64,000 nucleotides of DNA from JAJPHW01 sp963771505 (GTDB lineage Bacteria > Acidobacteriota > Terriglobia > Terriglobales > Acidobacteriaceae). The stretch is taken from NCBI GenBank assembly GCA_963771505.1, contig CAVYTO010000001.1, positions 310,001 to 374,000 on the forward strand, in the 5' to 3' direction. Of this stretch, positions 17,076 through 26,305 are shown piece after piece. The position numbers and the translations under genes were made by a program. The notes beneath the pieces were generated by a model that worked only from the letters and a program-made list of their open reading frames with translations, was not told where the DNA came from and made no database searches. Each line of letters starts with the position of its first letter. Within the stretch, counting starts at the first letter, position 1.

Positions 17076-20000
17076 ATGGAAGAGCACGACCGGTTACGGC
17101 GCAATCCGGAATCTGGTGGCGGCCCCGGCGGAGGCGCCGCAATTGGTTCGCCGTCCGGCACAGGCAGTTCGCCGTCCGTACCTCCTGCCGCTTCCGACGC
17201 TCCAACGATCGTTCCTCTGCATGTACCCGATTCCGATGCTGCGACCTTAGTGCCGCTGTCGAAGACGGATTCTCCGCCATGGACTCCTCCGCGGCCGCCC
17301 AGTGGCGGCGAGCGCGCTTTTCAAGTTCCCGCGCCCACGCTGGAGGAAGGCTCCGTATTAGCGCAACGCTATCGCATCCTTCAAACTCTCGGCGAAGGCG
17401 GCATGGGCGCGGTTTACAAAGCCGCCGATCTTGAACTCGATCGCCTGGTCGCATTGAAGGTCATCCGCCCAGAACTGGCACGGAATTCTGCAATTATCGA
17501 CCGCTTCAAGCAGGAGTTGTTGCTGTCTCAGCGGGTCACCCATCGAAACGTCATTCGCATATACGACCTGGGCGACGGCAATGGTGTGAAGTTCATCACC
17601 ATGGAGTACATCGAAGGGCAGGACCTGCGCTCGCTCATTCTCGAGCACAAGAAATTTGCTCCCGAAGAGGCCTGCAGGATCATGGAGCAGATCTGCCTGG
17701 CGCTGGAGGCAGCGCACAACGTCGGCGTGATTCACCGCGACTTGAAGCCGCAGAACATCATGCGGGACAAGGACGGCAGAATCCTGGTCATGGATTTCGG
17801 TTTGGCCCGCAATCTTGAAGGCAATGGCATGACGCAGACCGGGGCCCTGGTCGGGACGATGGAGTACATGTCGCCAGAGCAGGCGCTGGCCAAGGAACTG
17901 GATCAACGATCAGACGTCTTCAGCGCCGGATTAATCTTTTATGAATTGCTCACTGGGCAGGTGCCTTACCGCGCGGATAGCGCCCTCGCCAGTTTAATCC
18001 GGCGTACCCAGGAGCAGGCACGGCCAATTTCCGACCACGATGGAACCATACCGTCCGAACTCAGCGGGATCGTGAGCAAATGCCTCGAGCGCGAGCGAGA
18101 AAAACGTTACCAAAGCGCAAAAGAGCTGCTTGCCGATCTACAGGCTTTTCATGGCAACAGGACAGCTGGTGCGATCACGTTACAAGCGGTCAAACCCTGG
18201 GGTCAGGACTTGCCTTGGCCAAAGATCGTCGGCGGGGCTGCAGCCTTGATCCTGGTGCTGGTCGGATTTTTGTTTCGGGACAAGCTGCGTTCGCCTGCGG
18301 GAAATTCGGCAGCAGGGATGGCTTCGGTGCAGTCTCTCGCCATCCTGCCGTTTCACAACGCTTCAGGCGACCCATCGTGGAACTGGCTGGGGCCAAGCCT
18401 GGGCGACATGCTCACTACGGATGTGGGGCAGTCCGCCAGCCTGCGTTCGATTTCGCCAGATCACTTGCAGCAAGTGTTGCACGACCTGAAAATTGCGCCG
18501 GAGAGTTCCCTAGATTCGACCACCCTGCGCCGCGTGGCGGGTTTTGCTAACGCCGATATCGTGGTGTCCGGCCAATATACGAAGCTGGGTGATCAGATCC
18601 GCATTGACGCTACTCTCCAAGACCTGAAGCGTGGCCGCACAGCGGCGTTGAAGGCGGAGGCACAAAATCAGCAGGACTTATCAGCAGCTGTGGATCGGCT
18701 GGCCGACAGCATCAGGAAAAACTTATCTTTGTCGTCGAACCTGCGAGAAGAGTTGCGAGCGCATTCCTTCAAGCCCACTTCCAAATCGATCGACGCGCTG
18801 CGCGACTACAACACTGGAGTGCAATTTGCGCGGCAAGGAAACAATTTGGAGGCGCTAAAAAACCTTCAAGCGGCAACAAAAGAAGATCCCGATTTTGCCA
18901 TTGCATTTTCCAAGCTCGGGGAGACCTACTCCGCGCTCGGCTACGACAGCGATGCCGAACAGGCATCTCGTCGCGCCATCGACCTAAGCTCCGATCTGCC
19001 TTTGGCTGAAAAATATCTGATCGAGGCCAGCCGGGCGCGGGTCGTCAAAGACAACGGCAAAGCCACTCTTGCTTACGAGAATCTGGAGAAGAGCTTTCCG
19101 GACGATCTGGACGTGCAGTTCGCCCTCGGTTCGCTTTACGAAGACGCGGGAGACTTGGATAAAGCCAAGCAGCATTATTCTACGGTCTTGAGCGCCGATG
19201 GCAACAACGTTGATGCGCTTTTGGCGACAGGACGAGTGGACATTAAAGCGGGAAATCCGCAAGATTCTCTCGATCCTCTGGCGAAAGCCAAGAATCAGGC
19301 GATCGATCTTAATAACGAAGAACAGGAAGCGCTGATACTTCAGGCAGTCGGCATCGCGTACAAGCACCTGAACAAGCCGGCCGAAGCCCTGCGGAATTAC
19401 GAGGACTCAATCACCATCAATCGCCGGCTGGGACAAAAGCGCGGCGTAGCAGCCAGCCTCGACGAGATCGCCCAAATTCAGGATTCCATGGGCAAGACCG
19501 ACGACGCGTTGAAAAGTTATAACGAGGCGTTGGGCATCCGCCGCGACATCGGAGCGAAGAAGGAAGTCGGCGACACAATCATCAATATCGCCAGCGAATA
19601 TACCGACCGCGGGCTCTACGACAAAGCGCTTCCCATGTTCAAGGAGGCGTTGCAAATCCAGCGTGAAGCCGGAGATGAAGCGTACCAGGCGATTTGTCTG
19701 AACAACATCGGCAATATCTATTTGGCTCGCGGCGAGAACGACGATGCCGTCACCTACTTCCAGCAGGCATTGCAGATTCGCGAAAAGCTGAATGTTCCGG
19801 GCGACGTGGCCGAGACACTGCATAATCTCGGCGAGGTTTATGTAAATCTCGCGCAGTACGACAAGGCCATGGCATCGTATATGCGCGCGCTCGATTTGAA
19901 CCGGAAGGCGAGCGATGTGCGCGGGGCCGCGATCCAATCTCACAGCCTCGGCCTTATGTTTCAGTATCAGGGGCGCGTGGGAGCAGCGGTATCAGCCATG

Positions 20001-20729
20001 CAGGACGCGGTCACAGGATTACGGCAAGCGGGTGACCATGCACGGCCGATGGCCGATTCACTCAACGACCTTGCGGATGCGCTGGCAAGGGCCGGCCGCG
20101 GCACCGAATCCGCCGCACCCTTGCAGGAGGCTCAAGGTATCGCGCGAGATTTGAAAAGCAAGGCGTTGGATGCGTCTCTACTTATGACCCAGGGCGACGT
20201 CGCATACTTCCGTGGAGACATTAAGGCGGCCGGATCAATCTACGAGCAAGCTGCCCGGTCGAGCGCAAGTTTGACGGAAGCAGATCTTGGCTTGATTGCG
20301 AAGCTCAACATGGCCAGGGTCGCGATTGTCCAAGGGCGCTATCAGCCCGCAGTTGCGGATTTGCACAGCTTGGCGCAAAAGGCCGATCAGCAAGGCAGGA
20401 TGTACCTATCGGTTGAGGCTTCGACGGCGATGGCCGACGCTATGATTCACGAGAAAGATTATGCGCACGCGCGGCAGGAACTGGACCGCAGCTTTGCCCG
20501 CGCCGAGAAGTTAGGTTCTCGGCTTCAGGCGGCGAAGATCCATTACTTAACTGGCCAAGTATTGAGTTTGACGGGCAATCAACGCGAGAGCGTAGCGCAA
20601 TATCGGCAAGCTGTCGGTATTCTGAATGAAATCAAGGCAGAACCCGAAGCCGCGCACGTTACCGAACGATTCGACCTTCAACCGATGTACGCCACGGCCA
20701 CCGCCCGTTCCGGAAGCGATAAGCCTTAG
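17076..20729 (+). CDS. Transmembrane Ser/Thr protein kinase with TolB-like and TPR sensor region
   Basis: A 1217-residue signalling kinase. Residues 1-95 are low-complexity and Pro/Ser-rich. The PknB-like kinase domain (about 100-360) has GEGGMG at 106-111, ATP-anchoring Lys128, HRDLKPQN at 220-227, DFG at 240-242 and SPE in place of APE at 266-268, so it looks active. A single membrane segment follows (IVGGAAALILVLVGFLF, about 385-402). The outer part begins with a TolB-like/FlgO-type alpha-beta domain (LAILPFHNASGDPSWNWLG) and ends in a long TPR array (about 575-1190). This design is common in Acidobacteriota. The ligand and phosphorylation targets are unknown; proximity to the sugar genes is the only functional hint. 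Confidence 0.9.
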   Translation: MEEHDRLRRNPESGGGPGGGAAIGSPSGTGSSPSVPPAASDAPTIVPLHVPDSDAATLVPLSKTDSPPWTPPRPPSGGERAFQVPAPTLEEGSVLAQRYRILQTLGEGGMGAVYKAADLELDRLVALKVIRPELARNSAIIDRFKQELLLSQRVTHRNVIRIYDLGDGNGVKFITMEYIEGQDLRSLILEHKKFAPEEACRIMEQICLALEAAHNVGVIHRDLKPQNIMRDKDGRILVMDFGLARNLEGNGMTQTGALVGTMEYMSPEQALAKELDQRSDVFSAGLIFYELLTGQVPYRADSALASLIRRTQEQARPISDHDGTIPSELSGIVSKCLEREREKRYQSAKELLADLQAFHGNRTAGAITLQAVKPWGQDLPWPKIVGGAAALILVLVGFLFRDKLRSPAGNSAAGMASVQSLAILPFHNASGDPSWNWLGPSLGDMLTTDVGQSASLRSISPDHLQQVLHDLKIAPESSLDSTTLRRVAGFANADIVVSGQYTKLGDQIRIDATLQDLKRGRTAALKAEAQNQQDLSAAVDRLADSIRKNLSLSSNLREELRAHSFKPTSKSIDALRDYNTGVQFARQGNNLEALKNLQAATKEDPDFAIAFSKLGETYSALGYDSDAEQASRRAIDLSSDLPLAEKYLIEASRARVVKDNGKATLAYENLEKSFPDDLDVQFALGSLYEDAGDLDKAKQHYSTVLSADGNNVDALLATGRVDIKAGNPQDSLDPLAKAKNQAIDLNNEEQEALILQAVGIAYKHLNKPAEALRNYEDSITINRRLGQKRGVAASLDEIAQIQDSMGKTDDALKSYNEALGIRRDIGAKKEVGDTIINIASEYTDRGLYDKALPMFKEALQIQREAGDEAYQAICLNNIGNIYLARGENDDAVTYFQQALQIREKLNVPGDVAETLHNLGEVYVNLAQYDKAMASYMRALDLNRKASDVRGAAIQSHSLGLMFQYQGRVGAAVSAMQDAVTGLRQAGDHARPMADSLNDLADALARAGRGTESAAPLQEAQGIARDLKSKALDASLLMTQGDVAYFRGDIKAAGSIYEQAARSSASLTEADLGLIAKLNMARVAIVQGRYQPAVADLHSLAQKADQQGRMYLSVEASTAMADAMIHEKDYAHARQELDRSFARAEKLGSRLQAAKIHYLTGQVLSLTGNQRESVAQYRQAVGILNEIKAEPEAAHVTERFDLQPMYATATARSGSDKP

Positions 20730-20774
20730 CGATTCTGCGCGCGGATAGGTGACCGATGAACTTCGACCCTCAGG

Positions 20775-23700
20775 TCAGTTCCCTTTTCCTGACAGTGGTA
20801 CGAACTGCGTCGGGATGATCACATTGTCCGTAACTGTGAGATTCGCCGACCTGGAAGTCTTGGCTGACGGTTTGAAGCTCACCGAAATTGTGCAACTGCT
20901 GCCCGGATTGAGCGACGATGGGCAATGATTCGTTTGAGTGAAGTCTCCGTATCCGCCGCCTATAGTAATGCCGCTTACCGCGAGCGGAGTGGATCCAGAG
21001 CTGCTGAGCTGAATGCTCTGGGTTACGGTCGTGCCTACTTTTACCGTTCCAAAATTGAGGGCGGATGGTTTGAAGCTGATTCCCGGATTGATTACGTTCG
21101 CCGACAGGGGCACCACTTGTGGGCTGCCGGATGCGTTGTCAGTGACTGTAATGCTGCCGGATTGCATTCCGATTTGGTCACCGAAAAAAGTGGCGAAAAT
21201 CTGGCAGCTTTTTCCCGGCTTCAGCGACGACCCGCAAAGGTTGAGAATGCCGAACTCGTGGCCGTCGCCGCCAGCAACCTTGAATGAGCTGAAAGTCACC
21301 ACCTGGCTGCCCGTGTTGGTCAGAGTCACAGTCTGTCCTGTGGGGAAGAACAGGTAGGGAGTTCCAAAATTCACGCTGGGCGGAGAGATTGTGAGCAATG
21401 CGCCGTTGACGGACTGATTCGCAGGATTCGAAGAAGAGCCCACGAAATTCGTGTCACCGATGTATTTGGCCACGATCGTGCGGTTCCCCGACGTATTGAA
21501 AGTGATGGAGCAAGCCCCGGTCGCAACGGCAGTCGCGCAACTCTCTCCTGTGTTCGCGGTGACCGTGACCGTCCCAGTCGGAGCGACGATGTTCGTCGAG
21601 CCACTCACAGAGAAGGTCACCAACACGCCCTGCCCGATGTTCGAAGGATTCGGGCTGTTGCTCAAAATTGCAGTCGTCGTAGTGGCCTGACCTACGAAGT
21701 AGGTCGCGCTCACCGGAGTCGGAATATTTTTCACGGCGTCCTGCGAGTTCACCGTGAAAGAGTGTGAGCCGAGCGTAGTGGTGTCGAGATTGGTGGTTTC
21801 ATTCGCACTCGGCACTGCTGCGAATGTTGCTGACCCGGACGGTCCGCACATCACGACTCCCGATCCGCCGACATCGCTGCAAGTGTAAGACGCAGTGTCC
21901 GCCTGACCCAGGGTTGGCGAACTCACAAGAAACTGGATTGCGCTGATGCTGGGCGCGAGTTTATCGACTTCGAACGGGCCATAGGGGCCGACAGTGGTCG
22001 AGTTGCCGGCAACATCAAGGATGTTAACCGGTGCGATGGTGGCAGTGGCGGTCTGAGTATTCGGTGGCACCGACGTGGAAAGTGTGAAGCTTGATTGCGC
22101 GGGATTCGCCAAGCCTGATCCGCCGTCGCTCGCGAGGCAGTTGTAGGTGACGTCGCTGCTGGTCCACCCGCTGGGCAAGCCGACGGGTGTGCAGTTTGCG
22201 GTTGGTGGGGTCAGGTCAACGTTGATAGTAATGCTGGGCGGCGCGCTGCTCACCTGGTTTCCGCTATTGGTGACAACTGCTTCTGTGTTTCCAGCGTTGT
22301 CTATCGCAAAGAACGTTACTGTGGTTGCACCTTCCAGCAGGCCCGGAATCGTCAGGGTCCCGTTGGAGCCGGGCAGCGTTCCGTTTGCCGGACTTGGAAG
22401 GTTTACTCCCGCAACTGAATAGTTGATTCCCGTGACCGTCGGTAGGGGCGACGGCGGATTCGTATTGCCGGACGGGACAATTTCGGTGCTGTTGATTGTG
22501 AGGTTGACGCTTCCGTTGGTCCATCCCTTGTTCAGCTGCGGGCTCGTCGTGGGTGACGAAGCAGGCTCCACGGAATTTTCGATCGGAACCAGGATGGAGT
22601 TGAAGCCGTCCGTCTTTCCGCTGACTTTCACTGCGTCCCCGCTGATTCCGGAGAAGATGCTGACGAGTCCTTTACAAGTATTGTCGCTGCCAACTGGGCA
22701 GCTCAGAGCCGTGTCTTTTCCCATCAAATAGTTTGGGGCCGTGATCGGCTTCTGCGTGGGATCAAGATCAAAAGTATTGCTCGGCAAGATCAGTGCGCTG
22801 GTTCCAGTGTTCGGGCAGTTCGCGCCCGAAGGGTTGGAATTGTTTTGCGTTGTGCACAGATCGGTGGTCACGACGCAAAGAAACGTTCCGTTGCCAGTGT
22901 CCTGACGTAGGCAGGCGCTGCCCTGGAACGGCGTGTTTTGCACCAAGTTGGCAAAATCCTGGTCGGAGATTCCGTCGACTGTGCCTTCCATAACGACACC
23001 CTGAAATGCGCTGGCGGGCAATCCGCTTTGAGAGTAGTCAACGGCGGCGCTGAGATTCTGGGTGTAATTGAATGTGGTGACCGCAGGCTGCAACGGCTGA
23101 TTGATGTCGATCGGCGCCAATGGCAATTGCGAAAACGACCAGCTCACGACGTCACTGTTCTGGACGTTGCTGCCAGTAGAGGAAGTGAATCCTATAAATG
23201 CGCCTGCGTTCGGATTGAGGAAAAGTTGTTTGGTGATGTCAAGCGTAGTTTGAAGCAACAAATTGCTATCGAGATACACGGCAAAGTTGTTGCAATTCGC
23301 GGTGCAGGTTCCCGGGGGAGTGTAGTTGACCGTGATGGTGTGCACCGCGCCGTCCGACAACGACATTCCGAGGGGAAGACTTTGCAGGGCGAGCTTGGCG
23401 GCGCTTCCATCCGGGCAAAGGTAATTATGGTCTGAGCTGTTGCCAGATAGCGTGGTGGCGTTGTTTGGCGTGCAGCTTTGGACCGCAACGTGGTTTGCAT
23501 CCGGGTCGCCGTATTCGAGGTTTTGATACGTGTCCAATTCCACGGCCAGACTATTCTGTATCGCCTGCCCGAAGCCCATCGCCGAAGCGAGGTCGTCGTT
23601 GCCGTAAGCGATGCTACTGCCGTTCCCCGCGTAGCCGAGAGCGCCTGTCCCCAGCGGATCGTTTTGGATCACCAACGCCATTCCGTCGCCGGGGAATCCA

Positions 23701-24041
23701 CATCCCGCGCAGGAATTTGTGGTGCTGATTTGAAACTGAAAAGAGGTAGTGAAGCCGGTGTTGAGCGGCTGGGCAGTGAAGAACCAAGCCGACGCATGCT
23801 GGTTCTGGTTTGCGGCGTTCATCCTGAGCGTTCCCGTTGACAGGGCGGTTGGGTTATCAGGAGATCCGTTCGTAAGCACCTGGCAACCCGGGGCGGGCAC
23901 GCCTCCGTTCGCGCAGACATTGCTATTGGAAAATCCGCCGGGACTGATGTTGAATGACTGGGCGGTAGCGGCAACGGAGAGAGCGCAAAAAACGACGGCT
24001 GCAAGCAGGAATGCCTTCGGCGAAAGCGATGCGATTTTCAT
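20775..24041 (-). CDS. Secreted lectin/Ig-like repeat protein with C-terminal SPD-2/choice-of-anchor domains
   Basis: A 1088-residue surface or secreted protein. The start is the ATG at 24041, with GAAGGA four bases upstream and a signal peptide (SPKAFLLAAVVFCALSVAAT, cleavage at TAQ). Residues 30-310 look like an L-type (legume-like) lectin domain: GFSN, AWFFTAQPLNTGFTTSFQFQ, GFPGDGMALVIQ and SLAVELDTYQN, the last holding the usual metal-binding Asp. The middle holds Ig-like and SdrD/Big_3-like repeats (VDLTPPTANC; TTTTAILSNSPNPSNIGQ). The final 200 residues are two ASPM-SPD-2-Hydin-like choice-of-anchor modules (INPGISFKPSALNFGTVKVG, SSGSTPLAVSGI, LNPGSSCTISVSF). Adhesion or carbohydrate binding at the cell surface is inferred. 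Confidence 0.85.
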   Translation of the reverse strand: MKIASLSPKAFLLAAVVFCALSVAATAQSFNISPGGFSNSNVCANGGVPAPGCQVLTNGSPDNPTALSTGTLRMNAANQNQHASAWFFTAQPLNTGFTTSFQFQISTTNSCAGCGFPGDGMALVIQNDPLGTGALGYAGNGSSIAYGNDDLASAMGFGQAIQNSLAVELDTYQNLEYGDPDANHVAVQSCTPNNATTLSGNSSDHNYLCPDGSAAKLALQSLPLGMSLSDGAVHTITVNYTPPGTCTANCNNFAVYLDSNLLLQTTLDITKQLFLNPNAGAFIGFTSSTGSNVQNSDVVSWSFSQLPLAPIDINQPLQPAVTTFNYTQNLSAAVDYSQSGLPASAFQGVVMEGTVDGISDQDFANLVQNTPFQGSACLRQDTGNGTFLCVVTTDLCTTQNNSNPSGANCPNTGTSALILPSNTFDLDPTQKPITAPNYLMGKDTALSCPVGSDNTCKGLVSIFSGISGDAVKVSGKTDGFNSILVPIENSVEPASSPTTSPQLNKGWTNGSVNLTINSTEIVPSGNTNPPSPLPTVTGINYSVAGVNLPSPANGTLPGSNGTLTIPGLLEGATTVTFFAIDNAGNTEAVVTNSGNQVSSAPPSITINVDLTPPTANCTPVGLPSGWTSSDVTYNCLASDGGSGLANPAQSSFTLSTSVPPNTQTATATIAPVNILDVAGNSTTVGPYGPFEVDKLAPSISAIQFLVSSPTLGQADTASYTCSDVGGSGVVMCGPSGSATFAAVPSANETTNLDTTTLGSHSFTVNSQDAVKNIPTPVSATYFVGQATTTTAILSNSPNPSNIGQGVLVTFSVSGSTNIVAPTGTVTVTANTGESCATAVATGACSITFNTSGNRTIVAKYIGDTNFVGSSSNPANQSVNGALLTISPPSVNFGTPYLFFPTGQTVTLTNTGSQVVTFSSFKVAGGDGHEFGILNLCGSSLKPGKSCQIFATFFGDQIGMQSGSITVTDNASGSPQVVPLSANVINPGISFKPSALNFGTVKVGTTVTQSIQLSSSGSTPLAVSGITIGGGYGDFTQTNHCPSSLNPGSSCTISVSFKPSAKTSRSANLTVTDNVIIPTQFVPLSGKGN

Positions 24042-24227
24042 AAAGTCCTTCGTCGGGATTGGGGAATGCCCCAACCTCCGGTGTGCGCACACGGCAAGGC
24101 CGAGCGCTCCTTGATCAATTGTCTCTGTCGCAACTTGAGAACCGGGTCAGTCGCCCAACAGGGACGACTCGAAAACAGGCAGTAGGGGGAGAAAGGCCAG
24201 CCTGAGGCACGAAAACGTCGCGCCCCA

Positions 24228-24256
24228 ATTTTGAGGCTGGTAGCCGCCCGTGTCAA
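24228..24256 (-). promoter_or_regulatory. Sigma70-like promoter for the lectin/Ig-like protein
   Basis: On the minus strand a perfect TTGACA (plus-strand 24251-24256) is followed after exactly 17 bp by CAAAAT (24228-24233), a four-of-six match to TATAAT. It would give a leader of about 180 nt before the ATG at 24041. A stem CCAGCCT/AGGCTGG (24197-24203 with 24234-24240) starts in the promoter spacer, so only part of it would be transcribed from here. Confidence 0.45.
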
Positions 24257-24354
24257 GCGTTTTCAGCCTTTTGCGCAGGGAAGAACGCAGGCGGAAATTT
24301 ACCGGCTGCGCGAATAGTGACTGCCAGCCATATGTGTGGGCGGTTCCGGCTGTT

Positions 24355-24897
24355 TTATCTGTTTTGGTCAAGGGCTTCCACGGGAACAAAGTCTCTGTTC
24401 GCCTGCGCCTGGGCGTGAGCCAATGGCAAGATGGAAACAATTGGCAATTCGCCTCGAATCATCGCGACTTCGTCGCAATTGTTGTATCGCGGACATACGC
24501 AACAATCCTTCGAAACTTTGTCGGGCAGGTCGTCCCGGCGCACTACCTCGAAACCGAGGCGACCGAAAAACTCAGGCGCGCGGGTGAACAAGCAGATCGA
24601 GTCAACATGCTGCTGTTTGGCCTCGGCAAATAGCGCCCGAACCAACTTGACTCCGCCACCCTTACCCTGGCATTTCGCGTCCACGGTGATTGAACGAATT
24701 TCCGCCAAATGGATGCCATAGAGATGAAGGGCGCCGCAGCCGATGATTCGGCCCTTGTCCTCAAGCACGGCGAAATCGCGAATGTTCTCGCAAATCTCAG
24801 CCAGCGTTCTGGGCAGCAACGTTCCATCGCCAGAATAGGCGCAGATGAGCTCATGCACTTGTTTCGCATCAAGCAGAGTCGCCCTACGCGTGCGCAT
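24355..24897 (-). CDS. argA: Short GNAT-type N-acetylglutamate synthase
   Basis: Acetylates glutamate from acetyl-CoA, the first step of arginine synthesis. At 180 residues it is the short GNAT-only form, without the kinase-like domain of classical ArgA. The acetyl-CoA loop is QGKGGG (77-82) after strand IRSITVDAK, and FFGRLGFEVV (110-119) is the usual GNAT end motif. The segment CCVCPRYNNCDEVAM (132-146) is typical of these short NAGS proteins. The ATG at 24897 overlaps the end of argH by 14 bp, so it is the last gene of the arginine operon. The position in the operon makes NAGS far more likely than a generic acetyltransferase. Confidence 0.88.
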   Translation of the reverse strand: MRTRRATLLDAKQVHELICAYSGDGTLLPRTLAEICENIRDFAVLEDKGRIIGCGALHLYGIHLAEIRSITVDAKCQGKGGGVKLVRALFAEAKQQHVDSICLFTRAPEFFGRLGFEVVRRDDLPDKVSKDCCVCPRYNNCDEVAMIRGELPIVSILPLAHAQAQANRDFVPVEALDQNR

Positions 24898-26305
24898 GGA
24901 CGCCTCCCGACTTAGCGTGTGCCCGCAGGGAGTTAACTTGGCGGCGCGCCTGGGTCATTGCTTCTCGAACGTGCGGAACGGCCGTGCCGCCCGGGACGTC
25001 ATGAATGGCGATGACCGATTCCAGCGTCAGATGTTCGAAAAGATCGCGGGCAAAAGCTGGATGCAGCGCCTGCCAGCTTTCCAGCGACAGATCCTGAAAG
25101 CGGCAGCGTTGATCAAGACAGAGGCGCACCGCCGCGCCGACTATTTCGTGCGCCAGACGGAAAGGCACGTTCCGCTGGACGAGGTATGTGGCGACAGCCC
25201 AAGCTTCCATGAAGCCCGATTGCGCGGCTTCAGACATGCGCGGGTAGTCGAATTCAACGGCGCGCACCCATCCGGTAATCAGAGGCAGTAAGGCGAGTGC
25301 GGTTTCGGCGGCGTCGAACAGTGGCTCCTGAGTTTCCTGCATATCTTTGTTGTAGGCCAGCGGCAAACCCTTCAGCGTGATTTGCAACGCTGTGGCGCTG
25401 CCGATGATACGGCCCGTTTTGGCGCGGGTGAGTTCGAGCAAATCGGGATTTAATTTTTGTGGCATCGCGCTACTACCAGTCGAGTACGCTTCTGGGAGGC
25501 GAATGAAACCATATTCCTGAGTCGAGAATAGAATCATTTCCTCCGCCCAACGGCTCAAGTGAAGGGCCAGCAGCGAGAGCGCGTTGACGAATTCAACGGC
25601 GAAATCGCGATCTGCGGTAGCATCAATGCTATTGGTGGTTGGGGCGGAGAACTCGAGTTCCACGGCCATGGCGCTGCGGTTGAGAGACAGCGTAGAGCCG
25701 GCAACGGCGCCCGAGCCTAAGGGGCAAACGTTTAGCCGCGCGCGGCAATCCGCGAGCCTTCCGGCATCCCGAAGAAACATTTCCACGTAAGCCAGCAGCC
25801 AGTGTGCGACGAGCACCGGTTCCGCGCGTTGCAGGTGTGTGTAAGCGGGCATCGCCGCGGTGCCTGAGTGTTCGGCGCGACCAATCACCGCTTCGCACAG
25901 GTCGGCAATTTCATTCTGCAACTGATCGATGCTGGCGCGCACGTACAAACGGAGGTCTGTGGCAATCTGCTCGTTGCGGCTGCGTCCGCTATGCAGTTTG
26001 TAGCCAACGTCGCCAATCAACCCGACCAGCCTCTTCTCGACAAAGTGGTGAACATCTTCGGCCTCATCGTCGTTCAGGAAATCTGGCGACAGTGATACTT
26101 GATTGCCAACCTCTTCCAACCCTTGCAGGGTCGAAATCAATTCCTCGGCGGAAATAATTCCTGCTCCATGCAAAGCACGAGCATGGGCCGCACTTGCAAC
26201 CAATTCATGCGGCAGCAGACGCCGATCAAAAGCAAATGAACGCTGCCAGCGTTCGAAGGCTTTATCCACGGGAGTCCGAAATCTTCCCTCCCACATTTTT
26301 TTCAT
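24884..26305 (-). CDS. argH: Argininosuccinate lyase
   Basis: Splits argininosuccinate into arginine and fumarate, the last step of the pathway. The 473-residue length fits the fumarase/aspartase superfamily. Conserved features are the WEGRF start, HSGRSRNEQ (105-113), YTHLQRAEP (155-163, with the catalytic-region His157) and the superfamily signature GSSAMPQKLNPD (277-288). The start ATG at 26305 overlaps the argG stop in an ATGA arrangement. Confidence 0.97.
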   Translation of the reverse strand: MKKMWEGRFRTPVDKAFERWQRSFAFDRRLLPHELVASAAHARALHGAGIISAEELISTLQGLEEVGNQVSLSPDFLNDDEAEDVHHFVEKRLVGLIGDVGYKLHSGRSRNEQIATDLRLYVRASIDQLQNEIADLCEAVIGRAEHSGTAAMPAYTHLQRAEPVLVAHWLLAYVEMFLRDAGRLADCRARLNVCPLGSGAVAGSTLSLNRSAMAVELEFSAPTTNSIDATADRDFAVEFVNALSLLALHLSRWAEEMILFSTQEYGFIRLPEAYSTGSSAMPQKLNPDLLELTRAKTGRIIGSATALQITLKGLPLAYNKDMQETQEPLFDAAETALALLPLITGWVRAVEFDYPRMSEAAQSGFMEAWAVATYLVQRNVPFRLAHEIVGAAVRLCLDQRCRFQDLSLESWQALHPAFARDLFEHLTLESVIAIHDVPGGTAVPHVREAMTQARRQVNSLRAHAKSGGVHAHA

